Part shown: piece after piece, positions 44,947 through 53,357 of the stretch
Position numbering within the stretch: position 1 is the first letter of the stretch
How the letters are laid out: each line of letters begins with the position of its first letter
Source of the DNA: a bacterium
GTDB lineage: Archaea > Nanoarchaeota > Nanoarchaeia > Woesearchaeales > UBA10216
Reading direction: 5' to 3'
Length of the DNA: 64,000 nucleotides
Assembly (NCBI GenBank): GCA_024206195.1
Contig: JAAGZO010000437.1
Span: 124,001-188,000 of the forward strand
Position numbers and translations under genes: made by a program
Notes under the pieces: generated by a model
The model's input: only the letters and a program-made list of their open reading frames with translations
Told to the model about the DNA's origin: nothing
The model's database searches: none

Positions 44947-45693
44947 TTACCTATTTTTTTCAAGATCTTTCTTGAATTGCCAAATTACGAATTTGGCCAT
45001 ACTTTTTTTTAAGAAATTAATTTTTGTGTTGTAATAAAAGTTATTTTTATCTTTGTAATACTGATAATCTGCTTTAAACGTGTCTTTATTCTCTTTCGAC
45101 ACATATTTGAACATGTTAAACATTATCACCTGCATCATTGTTGGTTTGTTCCTTTTTCCTTTTTTTATTCCAGAACTGAATTTTTCGAATGCTTCATTGA
45201 TCTTTTCCTGATTGTATCTCTTTTCCCTTTCTGATTTTGTTGAAATTTGCAGTTCAAGGGAAGAAACAACATTAAAACCAAATGAGGTGAATATTCCATC
45301 CAAATATTTAGTCACTTCTTTTGCTCCAAATCCGCCGCATATTCCCATTACCATTGCAAATTTATCAAAGAAAACCGGCCTATGCCCGAAATAGCCTATT
45401 CTATCGATGAAGTTCTTCATCAGTGAACTGATATGGTTAACATATGTCGGAGATGCGAGTATTACTCCATCAGCAGATAGCATCTCTTTGATGATCATGT
45501 CTCTATCGTCCTTTAATGGGCAGTTCTCTTCACCATTCAGTACGCAGGTATAACAGCCCTTGCATTGCTTCAAATTCAGTTCATTAAGCATCAATATCTT
45601 GAAGTCAATAGAAGGATTCTTTTCTTTTATTGTCTTAAGTACAGAATAAGTGTTACCTTTATGCGGACTGCCGCAGATTGCGAGTATTTTCAT
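44947..45693 (-). CDS. iron-sulfur flavoprotein (NADPH-dependent FMN reductase fold)
   Basis: 248 aa. Flavodoxin-like start MKILAICGSPHKGNT (FMN phosphate loop), then the compact cluster motif with Cys44, Cys47, Cys50 and Cys58, and ASPTYVNHISSLMKNFIDR. This is the Isf-type family, which binds FMN and a 4Fe-4S cluster and transfers electrons, often in oxygen or peroxide defence. A longer basic C-terminus is extra. Its start overlaps the stop of the upstream GFL-repeat gene. Confidence 0.9.
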   Translation of the reverse strand: MKILAICGSPHKGNTYSVLKTIKEKNPSIDFKILMLNELNLKQCKGCYTCVLNGEENCPLKDDRDMIIKEMLSADGVILASPTYVNHISSLMKNFIDRIGYFGHRPVFFDKFAMVMGICGGFGAKEVTKYLDGIFTSFGFNVVSSLELQISTKSEREKRYNQEKINEAFEKFSSGIKKGKRNKPTMMQVIMFNMFKYVSKENKDTFKADYQYYKDKNNFYYNTKINFLKKSMAKFVIWQFKKDLEKNR

Positions 45694-45836
45694 TTTTTTG
45701 GTTTCACAGGCAGTAGACCCAGTAAAAACAACAAAGCCAGGAAGTGCAGGTAATGCAACTTAGGTTCTACAAACCCTAAAAATCCCAAGAAACCTAGGAA
45801 TCCTAGGAAACCAAGCGGATTGAATTCTTTTCCCAT
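45690..45836 (-). CDS. GFL-repeat small membrane protein (DUF3796-like fragment), 48 aa
   Basis: [17 protein letters not shown] stretch followed by one membrane helix and a basic end. It resembles the N-terminal half of DUF3796 proteins such as the one at 49120, but lacks the C-terminal half. TATATAAAC at about 45858-45867 places a leaderless start at 45836 instead of the more distant 45941. Overlaps the flavoprotein start by four bases. Confidence 0.55.
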   Translation of the reverse strand: MGKEFNPLGFLGFLGFLGFLGFVEPKLHYLHFLALLFLLGLLPVKPKK

Positions 45837-45880
45837 AAACCCTCTTACTCCACATCTGTTTATATAGTTTTCTAAGATAA

Positions 45881-46975
45881 CTAGCCAATAACTTTGTTCA
45901 CAAAAGGAAGTTTTCTTACTAAAGCTGTAACTATGAAGCAAAGAGGCACAGCAAGTATTGCCACTATCAAAGCTTTTAGAGAACTGGGTATTGCTACACC
46001 CAATAGAGGAACCATAAGCGAAACTATTACTATTGCATGGAATATATATGCTCCGTAGTAGTTAGGGCTTGCCCATCTAGCCAACCTTCCTTGTGTATCA
46101 AACCTTTTCTTGAATATAGAAAGCAAACTTATGATGATGCTGATGCCTGCTATAGTCTCCCAGAAAGACAGCAGTAATGATTGCCATCCAAAACCACCCA
46201 TAAATACATTAATATCCCCGCCGCTTAGCATCATGCCAATAGTAAAAATTATAGGAAGAGTGATTATGGAAACAATTGCAACAATCTTCCAAAGCCTTAC
46301 ATTTCCCAAATGCTCAAACCAGCCATTATTGTATGCAATGATTCCAATAAAGAACGCAAATATGTAGGAAACATAATGTGCAACCTGGAAAACATGGACA
46401 AGAACACCAATTGGGAACATTATCCTTACTAAGAATGTTAATATTGCAAGTATAACCATTACAAGAACAATTGAAGATGTGCTTGGAAACCTATCTTTAA
46501 ACAAAACAAGAGTCTTTTTAGAATTAAATAATACGTAGATCAAGGAAAGTATCAATAATGCTTCAACAAACCAAAGAGGACCAACAGCCCAACCAAAAGA
46601 GAAAGCTTCGAAAAAAGATACATCTTTGCCCATAGAGTAATTCAAAACCAGATAGTCAACTATAGGTGCAATTAGTATGGTATAGCCTACTAAGGGAATC
46701 CCTAATCTGACTAAACGGTCTTTCACAAATTTTACCTTGCCTTTTCTTGCTAATGAACCCACTGTGAAAAATCCGGATAATAAGAAAAATAATCCCATGA
46801 AAAAACTCTGATTAAGAGCATTGAACAAAGTGAAGATTATTGGCGAAATCGGATCTGTAGCTGTCTCAAGTATAGGCCATTCACCGCCGCCGCCATACGC
46901 AACTGCAACATGGTGCAATATAACAAGAATAATAAGATATAGTTTTAAATTGTCTACAAAGACCAGTCTTGCCAT
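45881..46975 (-). CDS. acyltransferase family 3 (OafA/YrhL-like) membrane protein
   Basis: 364 aa with about ten membrane helices. The start MARLVFVDNLKLYLIILVILHH and the later GLFFLLSGFF region match the acyltransferase-3 family, which O-acetylates or acylates surface sugars. The catalytic His is His22 in LHHVAV. A further in-frame ATG lies at 46990, but the AATATTTATATAG box (47000-47012) fits 46975. Monocistronic. Confidence 0.88.
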   Translation of the reverse strand: MARLVFVDNLKLYLIILVILHHVAVAYGGGGEWPILETATDPISPIIFTLFNALNQSFFMGLFFLLSGFFTVGSLARKGKVKFVKDRLVRLGIPLVGYTILIAPIVDYLVLNYSMGKDVSFFEAFSFGWAVGPLWFVEALLILSLIYVLFNSKKTLVLFKDRFPSTSSIVLVMVILAILTFLVRIMFPIGVLVHVFQVAHYVSYIFAFFIGIIAYNNGWFEHLGNVRLWKIVAIVSIITLPIIFTIGMMLSGGDINVFMGGFGWQSLLLSFWETIAGISIIISLLSIFKKRFDTQGRLARWASPNYYGAYIFHAIVIVSLMVPLLGVAIPSSLKALIVAILAVPLCFIVTALVRKLPFVNKVIG

Positions 46976-47100
46976 ATTGGTTCTAAACAATCTCCTCTAT
47001 ATAAATATTTTGAGAAATAAGTTCTGTACATACCCTAAGATTTCAACTCAATTAGAACCCATCGATATGTTTATATATCATCTTCTCTATAGTTTCAAAT

Positions 47101-48447
47101 ATGACACGAATAATTATAATCGGACTATTATTAACAATACTTTTGTTTGGATGCACTACTGAAGACCCAACAGTCGAGCCAGAGCTTCCTTATGATCCTC
47201 CAGAGGTCCCTTCTGTTAATCATTCGAGTCCGCCAGAAACACCTCCAGAAGTCCCACCAGAAGTACCTCCTGAAGTTCCACCAGAAACACCACCAGAGGT
47301 TACACCTCCAGTTGAGGTAAAACCTGAAGATACTGCTACAGTGGTGGAAGCAAACAACAAGTTTGCATTTGACCTTTACTCAGAATACAAGTCAGAAGAA
47401 GGAAATGTCTTTTTCTCTCCTTACAGCATTTCAACAGCATTGGCAATGACATATGAGGGAGCAAAAGGAAAAACAGCTGAAGAAATGAGATCTGTTTTTT
47501 ATTTCCCAGAAGATAATGATGTAAGAAGAACTGAATATGCCAGTTTATATGCTGAAATAAACAAAAAAGACCAGGAATACGAGCTTCACACTGCAAATGC
47601 TCTGTGGCCAAGCATAAATTTTCAATTACTAGAAGACTATCAGGGCACAATTGAAACGTATTATGGAGGCAAAGCCACTCGTTTGGATTTTGCAGGCGCT
47701 ACAGAAGAATCAAGACAAACAATTAATGGGTGGGTGGAAGATGAAACAGAAGACAAAATCAAGGAGTTGATTCCTCCAGATATTTTAAATGGACTTACTG
47801 TTATGGTTTTAACAAATGCAATCTACTTCAAAGGCACATGGATAACCCAGTTTGAAGAGGATGATACGCAAGAAGAGGAATTTACAATCAGTTCTGAAGA
47901 TGCTGTGGAGGTTCCTATGATGAGGCTGGTTAATACAGATGAACTGTTTAACTATGCTGAAACTGAAGATCTTCAGATTCTTGAACTTCCTTACAAAGGA
48001 GAGGATCTTTCAATGCTGATTCTATTGCCAGAAGAAGATTTAGATTCAATAGAACTCACTGCAGAAAAGCTTTCTGAATATAGAGATGCGCTTCATACAA
48101 GTGAAGTAAACATTTACCTTCCAAAATTCAAGTTTGAAACCAAGTATTTCATGAAGGATACTCTTGCTGAAATGGGAATGCCAACTGCATTTGATCAGGC
48201 TGCAGATTTCTCAGGCATGAATGGAGGCGGCGGCATATGGATTGATCAGGTAATCCATCAGGCCTTTGTTGAGGTCAATGAAGAAGGCACTGAAGCTGCT
48301 GCAGCAACAGCTGTAATTATGACGAGAGAAAGTGCTGCTGCAGGAGGGACTAAAACCTTCAGAGCAGATCATCCATTCATCTTCATAATACAGCAGAAGG
48401 ACACTGGAAACATCCTGTTCATGGGAAGAGTCAGCGATCCAAGCTGA
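47101..48447 (+). CDS. lipoprotein serpin (serine protease inhibitor)
   Basis: 448 aa. Lipobox Cys18 (LLFGC), a Pro-rich spacer of PPEVPPE repeats (about 30-70), then a full serpin fold ending in HPFIFIIQQKDTGNILFMGRV. The reactive-loop hinge VNEEGTEAAAATAVIM has the small residues at P15-P9 that allow inhibitory insertion. Counting from the hinge, the scissile bond falls near RES, with Arg or Glu as P1. Membrane-tethered inhibitor facing outward. Leaderless: GTTTATATATC at about 47071-47081. Confidence 0.93.
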   Translation: MTRIIIIGLLLTILLFGCTTEDPTVEPELPYDPPEVPSVNHSSPPETPPEVPPEVPPEVPPETPPEVTPPVEVKPEDTATVVEANNKFAFDLYSEYKSEEGNVFFSPYSISTALAMTYEGAKGKTAEEMRSVFYFPEDNDVRRTEYASLYAEINKKDQEYELHTANALWPSINFQLLEDYQGTIETYYGGKATRLDFAGATEESRQTINGWVEDETEDKIKELIPPDILNGLTVMVLTNAIYFKGTWITQFEEDDTQEEEFTISSEDAVEVPMMRLVNTDELFNYAETEDLQILELPYKGEDLSMLILLPEEDLDSIELTAEKLSEYRDALHTSEVNIYLPKFKFETKYFMKDTLAEMGMPTAFDQAADFSGMNGGGGIWIDQVIHQAFVEVNEEGTEAAAATAVIMTRESAAAGGTKTFRADHPFIFIIQQKDTGNILFMGRVSDPS

Positions 48448-48457
48448 TGACAGTTCC

Positions 48458-48886
48458 TTAGAAGAAAATCTGGCGTTCAGGACAGTCTAGTTGCAGCCTT
48501 TTTTCGTAAAGCCATTGCTCTACTGGGACGTTATCATATATTTTATTCTGGACTGTTTCTATTTGCGGCTGTATTTCCCTGTATGCATCTAAAAGTTTCG
48601 GAGCAAACAGTTCCATTATATCCTGGTGCATTTTCCCAAGCTCTGCAGAAAGTCCTTCGAGAGTGAGTATCTTAGGGTCAGCATTCCTCGCGCTTCCCCC
48701 TGCGATAACATTCTCTAGAGGTATATTGTATTGAGTAGCAACACCCTTATGTATCAATTCAGGGTAATATTCTAATGAGTGATAGACAAGGCTTTCTCCA
48801 TCCTTGCTTACAATAAACTTGTGGTATGTATCCCCGCCAATTTCTCCTTCAATATTCCCAATCCTAAGCTCTCTAATAACCGGCAT
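48458..48886 (-). CDS. hypothetical protein, 142 aa
   Basis: Soluble, no recognised motif (GGDTYHKFIVSKDGESLVYHS, then helical). Convergent with the serpin gene, ten bases apart. Function unknown. Confidence 0.6.
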   Translation of the reverse strand: MPVIRELRIGNIEGEIGGDTYHKFIVSKDGESLVYHSLEYYPELIHKGVATQYNIPLENVIAGGSARNADPKILTLEGLSAELGKMHQDIMELFAPKLLDAYREIQPQIETVQNKIYDNVPVEQWLYEKRLQLDCPERQIFF

Positions 48887-48925
48887 ACTCGATAGAATCC
48901 AGTTGAAATATAAAAATATTATGCA

Positions 48926-49123
48926 CTATGTCTTTCCAAAAATAAACAGTTCTTCAATAGTGGTTTTCAGGGCTTTTGCAACATCATGGGCCATTTGAAG
49001 GGATGGATTGTATTTCCCTTTTTCGAGAAATACAATGGTTTCCCTTCGGACTCCAACTTTTTTTGCAAGATCTTCCTGGGTGAAATCATAACGTGCTCTG
49101 AATTCTTTTATTCTTGTTTTCAT
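48926..49123 (-). CDS. XRE-family transcriptional regulator, 65 aa
   Basis: A complete Cro/C1-type helix-turn-helix: [43 protein letters not shown]. Last gene of a three-gene operon with DUF3796 and DUF2178 membrane proteins, overlapping the former by four bases. It probably binds the palindrome at 49925 upstream of the operon (inference). Confidence 0.92.
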   Translation of the reverse strand: MKTRIKEFRARYDFTQEDLAKKVGVRRETIVFLEKGKYNPSLQMAHDVAKALKTTIEELFIFGKT

Positions 49124-49449
49124 TTTTTACTGACCTTATCATAGTAAAACAAAGAAAAAAGGCATACTATTAAACATCCTCCAAAAAGAACTACAAATGC
49201 TGGAGCGAATAATTCAATGCTGTGTGTAATATATATGTACACCACGGTTGCAACACCAAAAAATATTGTATACGCAAAAGCATTCTTTGTTGCTTTGCCT
49301 AGATTTATTTCTAATCTTTCATCAGTTATTTTGTACGTTGCAAAGTAAGGAACAAATCCGAGGAAGCCAAGGAATCCTATTTTTCCCTCAACAAAATACA
49401 ACAAACTCAATAAGCTCAAAAATCCAAGATACCAAAGTATATTTTTCAT
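49120..49449 (-). CDS. DUF3796-like membrane protein
   Basis: 109 aa. N-terminal GFL-type repeats ([19 protein letters not shown]) and two to three membrane helices with a [17 protein letters not shown] segment between, the usual DUF3796 layout. Such genes commonly sit beside a small XRE regulator, as here. It follows the DUF2178 gene without a gap. Confidence 0.72.
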   Translation of the reverse strand: MKNILWYLGFLSLLSLLYFVEGKIGFLGFLGFVPYFATYKITDERLEINLGKATKNAFAYTIFFGVATVVYIYITHSIELFAPAFVVLFGGCLIVCLFSLFYYDKVSKK

Positions 49450-49872
49450 TTACATCGCCTTCCTGTTGTAATACACCCAAAATCCAGCAAACAGTATTGC
49501 CATCATGCCTACTGTAATGCTTGTTGCCTGGCTCACATCCCTGAATGGGATTGCATCTTCAGATAAAAATCCAACTGCAAGCAACAGGTAAAGAGACACA
49601 TAAAACGCCATTGAGCTTGCTTTTTCTACTACTCTTCTGCTCCTTTCATCCTTCAATGGAAGACCTTGTTTCAGGTCCCTGTTTCCCCTTACGAAAACAA
49701 AGAGAGCGAATAAAAGTATGGTAATTGCAACAAACCCTCCTGCTATCCCGCTTTCAACATCTCCTCTTGAAAAAGCCTGTATTGAGAAAAACGCCCCGGT
49801 TACGATTACAAGTAGGCTTACTATAAGAACTGCTATTATCCTTATTTTGTCTGTATTCTTTTTTGCCTTCAT
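49450..49872 (-). CDS. DUF2178-like membrane protein
   Basis: 140 aa with four membrane helices and a cytosolic KDERSRRVVEKASS segment in the middle, as in DUF2178. First gene of the operon with DUF3796 and XRE. AGGAGGA lies eight bases before the ATG. Confidence 0.75.
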   Translation of the reverse strand: MKAKKNTDKIRIIAVLIVSLLVIVTGAFFSIQAFSRGDVESGIAGGFVAITILLFALFVFVRGNRDLKQGLPLKDERSRRVVEKASSMAFYVSLYLLLAVGFLSEDAIPFRDVSQATSITVGMMAILFAGFWVYYNRKAM

Positions 49873-49924
49873 CTTAATGTCCTCCTGTGACTTATTTTAC
49901 ACATTTTGTGATATATATGTAACC

Positions 49925-49948
49925 TTATGTTAGAAATAGATAACATAA
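49925..49948. promoter_or_regulatory. perfect palindrome in the XRE-operon promoter, candidate operator
   Basis: TTATGTTA-N8-TAACATAA, perfect over both 8-bp arms. On the minus strand it lies just downstream of a TTTAAATATATG box (49949-49961), between it and the expected transcription start, where a bound repressor would block initiation. A second box (about 49908-49919) is also near. Confidence 0.62.
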
Positions 49949-49989
49949 CATATATTTAAATCTTTCGTTTTTATCATGTTCAAGGGCAA

Positions 49990-50676
49990 TTAATAGAATA
50001 TATATGGCCATACAATGTGCCATATAGAATAAAAGCTTATTCTGAATATTAAACTTGACAGGAAACCATATTTTTTCAATAATTTAAATGCAGCCAGTTC
50101 ACTTGAAATGACCAGTATCCCCAGTAATCCAAACAAAAACGGATTTGGCATATTTAAGGGAATGTCAGGATTTAAGAATGCGCTTAGCATGCTAAATGCT
50201 GCAAAAAACGAAAGGATGCCTGCTACTGTCCAATATACTTTGTTTTTGTGATTCTTAAAAATTAACGCTCCGATCCAGGTGAATAAACCTATTGCAAACA
50301 GCCTGAAGATAGTTTCTGAGCTTATTGCTCCCCAAATGTAAAATAAGATTGATATTGGCAAACCTACACTGATATCCCCGATTCTTGCGATTGAGTCATA
50401 GATTACAAAAAGCAAGGCAAACCCTAAACCCAGCCCAATAGAAGTAAAAATTGTTTTTTTAGTTTTGAATCGTTTATTTAAAAAAACAGGAAAGCCAAGT
50501 TTATTATAAAAAAATATGCCTGCTGTGCCAAGAGCAAGTGTAATCGCCAGTTCTATCCATGAAAATACTGCGGTTCTTCCGTCAAATATCTTGTTTGGAT
50601 CAAAAATCATGTCAATGGCTTTAATTAAAACCATTAAACCGATCAATACAAAAAATACCTTGTAATTATTTTTCAT
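49990..50676 (-). CDS. multi-pass membrane protein, possibly CPBP/CAAX-protease-like
   Basis: 228 aa, seven to eight membrane helices. The segment AISSETIFRLFAIGLF resembles motif 1 (EExxxR) of the CPBP intramembrane protease family, but the first Glu is Ser. A later SFYSIWHIVWP resembles the His motif. Catalysis is therefore doubtful. Last gene of the overlapping operon of small membrane proteins; start overlaps the preceding gene by four bases. Confidence 0.6.
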   Translation of the reverse strand: MKNNYKVFFVLIGLMVLIKAIDMIFDPNKIFDGRTAVFSWIELAITLALGTAGIFFYNKLGFPVFLNKRFKTKKTIFTSIGLGLGFALLFVIYDSIARIGDISVGLPISILFYIWGAISSETIFRLFAIGLFTWIGALIFKNHKNKVYWTVAGILSFFAAFSMLSAFLNPDIPLNMPNPFLFGLLGILVISSELAAFKLLKKYGFLSSLIFRISFYSIWHIVWPYIFY

Positions 50677-50828
50677 TTTTTCTTTATTTCATGATGTTGA
50701 AATATATGCACTAAAATAAGTGTAATCGCTGATCCAAGAACAGCCGCTCCAAGGGGTTTTTGAAACTGGCTTATAATCATCCCTATTGGCGCTAAAAAAA
50801 GGCCTATGATGTTTAATGTTATTTTCAC
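50673..50828 (-). CDS. small membrane protein, 51 aa (GTG start)
   Basis: Starts VKITLNIIGLFLAPIGMII, with two membrane helices and a His/Lys tail. The GTG overlaps the stop of the 58-aa gene (GTGA). A longer frame to 51023 reads through that gene out of frame and is not a real protein. Confidence 0.6.
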   Translation of the reverse strand: MKITLNIIGLFLAPIGMIISQFQKPLGAAVLGSAITLILVHIFQHHEIKKK

Positions 50829-51001
50829 TTCAGGCTCCTGTGGATAACTATCCCTGAAGATACTCCGATTAAGAATAAAAGCAAAGGACCGGGCTGATGT
50901 TTTGATATTAACAAGACAGATATTACAACAACAGGAGCTATTGCAAATAATGTTTTTCTTTTGATTGTAAAAGATTTTTCTTTCTCTATTTTTTTGGCCA
51001 T
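50825..51001 (-). CDS. small membrane protein, 58 aa
   Basis: MAKKIEKEKSFTIKRKTLF, then two hydrophobic helices (about 18-33 and 38-53) and a basic end. Overlaps the preceding 57-aa gene by 16 bases and the following one by four. No family recognised. Confidence 0.6.
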   Translation of the reverse strand: MAKKIEKEKSFTIKRKTLFAIAPVVVISVLLISKHQPGPLLLFLIGVSSGIVIHRSLK

Positions 51002-51159
51002 TTTTCTTTATTTTTCCCTCCAATAATCATATACATTGCTCCAAGGCCGATAAATGCCGCTCCGATCCCTGCATTCACAGCAGACATGAAAACAACTCCC
51101 AATCCTACAAATGAAATACCCATATAGAATATCGCTTGGTAATTGATTTGTTTTTTCAT
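50986..51159 (-). CDS. small Gly-rich two-helix membrane protein, 57 aa
   Basis: MKKQINYQAIFYMGISFVGL, then NAGIGAAFIGLGAMYMIIGG and a basic tail. Its ATG lies one base beyond the stop of the zinc-protein gene; a longer frame to 51216 would overlap that gene and is rejected. Confidence 0.62.
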   Translation of the reverse strand: MKKQINYQAIFYMGISFVGLGVVFMSAVNAGIGAAFIGLGAMYMIIGGKNKEKWPKK

Positions 51160-51160
51160 T

Positions 51161-51292
51161 TTACTCTTTTTTATCTTTGCAATTTTTGCATCTGGCTGCA
51201 TATTCGTCAACAACATGCTTTGCTATTCTGCTTATCCTGCTATCAAGAGCAACCATGTAACACGCTTCTGCTCCGCATATAGAACATCTCAT
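51161..51292 (-). CDS. small CxxC...CxxC zinc-binding protein, 43 aa
   Basis: MRCSICGAEA at the start and CKNC near the end provide four Cys for one zinc. First gene of the five-gene overlapping operon. GAGGTGA lies a few bases before the ATG and a TATTTATAC box at about 51323-51331. Confidence 0.65.
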   Translation of the reverse strand: MRCSICGAEACYMVALDSRISRIAKHVVDEYAARCKNCKDKKE

Positions 51293-51394
51293 TTCTTCAC
51301 CTCAAATTAAAAACACAGTTACTAGTATAAATATCTTGTTATGGCTCCGGAGAGCTAGGCAGGGCTGTTAGTAATCTTCAGTAGAATTTGGCTC

Positions 51395-52624
51395 TTAAGA
51401 ATCCATTGGTTCAACAAACTGATTTAATTCTCTATTTGAAACAAACGGTATGAACCCTAATTTTTTAGATTCAGTATATGCATAATTGATGTTTCTTTCT
51501 TTAATCGCATAATCTACGGTAAATACAATTAATCCTTTGTCCTTGGCAATATTCAGATAATCAATATATTCCTCTGAACTAACATGTAATGTGCCCTCAG
51601 GCAAGTCAAAATAGGTATTCAGGCACTCTTTTGAAAGAGAATCCTCATACTCTTCTGTTTCAATATCTTCATCTGTTGCTGGCAAAGGACAATCTCCTTC
51701 TGGATTTCCATCAGCACCACCATCAAACCATACCTGTTCCTGGGCAATAGCATCTATTGTAGAAACATAATCATCATCTTTGCACAATTCTGCTGCATTT
51801 TGCGATATAACAATGAAATCTGGATCAAAACCTGTTCCATAATCCCCTATTTTTTTAACAAAGTTCTTCATTTCTTCAACAGCGTTTATTCCTTCATTTT
51901 CCGCTTGTTCCATAACATTATAATCAGAATAAGCTTCTACCCAATCAAGATAAACACCATCAAAACCTGCATCAATAATCATTTTTAATTGTGCATCATA
52001 TCCATCTACCCCTCTAAACCAGATATCCTGCCATGTATTATCCCAAAAAGCAACAGGATAGCACTCTTCCCATAGATCAGGATCTTCTCCAACAATAAAT
52101 CTTGGATCTCCAATTTCCCATCCATCTCTCCAATAATAACGGAAAGATTCAGCCTGTCCAATATCAATATATGCGATAACGATCTTATTTTCTACATTGG
52201 CTCCAGCTGAATTCTTGATTTTATTAATGATTTCTTTGTCAAAATCCTGATTTTCTTTTTCAGTAAAAATTGGTTCAATAACAACCATATCATAATCTGA
52301 ATCAATAATTTCATCAATAGCTGGCTCTATATCAAAACCCAAAAAATATAGCCATGTTTGCACTTTATTTAAATCCGATGTAACATTCGAAATATTCTCA
52401 TATGTCACTATTTCAGGCACTTCTTCTACTTTTGCAGGTTCAGGAGTATGTATTGTTGTTATGGTTGGTTTATCATAATCGCAAGCTGTTAAATAAAAAG
52501 AAAGCCCTATTAAGAGCGGGATTAGCATTGATTTACGTGCCTTATCAAAAAACGAATTGTTCTTTCTAGTTCTGTATCCTACGTCCGGAACTTTTTCGAA
52601 TTTATCATCTAAAGTCTTTCCCAT
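51395..52624 (-). CDS. GH114-like (TM1410-type) glycosidase lipoprotein
   Basis: 409 aa. An unusually long basic cytosolic N-terminus (about 32 residues) precedes the hydrophobic segment and lipobox-like Cys48 (YLTAC). The catalytic-type domain has IAYIDIGQAESFRYYW, DGVYLDWVEAY and VISQNAAEL, as in GH114 endo-alpha-1,4-polygalactosaminidase relatives, which cut galactosamine-rich exopolysaccharide. Surface polymer remodelling is likely. Leaderless behind TTTTTATATTTAT. Confidence 0.8.
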   Translation of the reverse strand: MGKTLDDKFEKVPDVGYRTRKNNSFFDKARKSMLIPLLIGLSFYLTACDYDKPTITTIHTPEPAKVEEVPEIVTYENISNVTSDLNKVQTWLYFLGFDIEPAIDEIIDSDYDMVVIEPIFTEKENQDFDKEIINKIKNSAGANVENKIVIAYIDIGQAESFRYYWRDGWEIGDPRFIVGEDPDLWEECYPVAFWDNTWQDIWFRGVDGYDAQLKMIIDAGFDGVYLDWVEAYSDYNVMEQAENEGINAVEEMKNFVKKIGDYGTGFDPDFIVISQNAAELCKDDDYVSTIDAIAQEQVWFDGGADGNPEGDCPLPATDEDIETEEYEDSLSKECLNTYFDLPEGTLHVSSEEYIDYLNIAKDKGLIVFTVDYAIKERNINYAYTESKKLGFIPFVSNRELNQFVEPMDS

Positions 52625-52686
52625 AACATGATGGGTTGTGAGAATAAATATAAAAACATTGTCTTAAATGAGAAGTGTGCAAGTAA

Positions 52687-52989
52687 TCACTTCAGCAGAT
52701 CATACACTGTGTTAGCTATGCCCATATCTGTTCCACTTTCAGGAATTTGTAGATCATGTATGCCATCTGTTCGTATTTCCAGATCTGATCTTTCTTCAGT
52801 CTCAAAATGCTCAAGTCTGTGGCTGCATTGGTCAGTAAAATAATGATACATTGCAGGAATGAATAAAGCAGTAAATGCTATTGCCCCTGCAGTAACTTTC
52901 AATTTATATCCTAGGGATTTAGGTACTGTTATTCCTGCATCCACTTTCGCTTTATATCCAAAGAATCCCTTTTCTTCTATAAACACCAT
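52687..52989 (-). CDS. small membrane protein, 100 aa
   Basis: One membrane helix (about 30-52) flanked by a basic N-terminus and an acidic C-terminal tail. No family recognised. ATTTTTAAAAG at about 53014-53024 gives a leaderless start. Confidence 0.55.
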   Translation of the reverse strand: MVFIEEKGFFGYKAKVDAGITVPKSLGYKLKVTAGAIAFTALFIPAMYHYFTDQCSHRLEHFETEERSDLEIRTDGIHDLQIPESGTDMGIANTVYDLLK

Positions 52990-53069
52990 GCCTGTGGGGG
53001 AATCAAATTTCTTTTAAAAATGTTATTCCTCTACATAGGCAGTGTGTTTAGTGCTGTAAGAATGCCGTT

Positions 53070-53273
53070 TTAATACTCTTGCTCTTCCAGGTGAGGTATT
53101 GCCTTTTGTGGACATGCAGATACGCATCTGCCTTCACTATCGCACTTTTCTGGAGCTACCATAGTTGATTTTCCATCAACTAATTTTAAACATTTTGGAT
53201 GACATGCTAATACGCAATGTCCGCATCCTATGCAATACTCTTTTATTATTTTTGGTAATTTTTTAGTTGCCAT
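53070..53273 (-). CDS. ferredoxin with one altered cluster site
   Basis: 67 aa. The first motif CIGCGHCVLAC (Cys14, 17, 20, 24) is complete for 4Fe-4S. The second, CDSEGRCVSACP (Cys44, 50, 54), has Glu47 where the second Cys is expected, which suggests a 3Fe-4S or a modified cluster. Soluble electron carrier. Leaderless behind GTTTTTATAC. Confidence 0.88.
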   Translation of the reverse strand: MATKKLPKIIKEYCIGCGHCVLACHPKCLKLVDGKSTMVAPEKCDSEGRCVSACPQKAIPHLEEQEY

Positions 53274-53357
53274 ATATGATATTATGACCTGCTTGTATAA
53301 AAACCTTGCTGTGGTTGTGAAGAAAGGTTTATATAACCCTAGATCAAATATAGTATT

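Noticed and set aside
49990..50676. Active CPBP/CAAX protease
   Set aside because: The first Glu of the EExxxR motif is Ser and the His motif is loose, so only a distant likeness is claimed.
50673..51023. A single 116-codon minus-strand gene
   Set aside because: Its first half is a shifted reading of the real 58-aa gene (50825-51001) and gives a Cys/Asn-rich nonsense segment. Only the last 51 codons, from a GTG, look like a membrane protein.
51335..51394. Possible small RNA or tRNA-like hairpin (GGCTCCGGAGAGC)
   Set aside because: A short 4-bp hairpin only, no T-arm and no terminator T-run.
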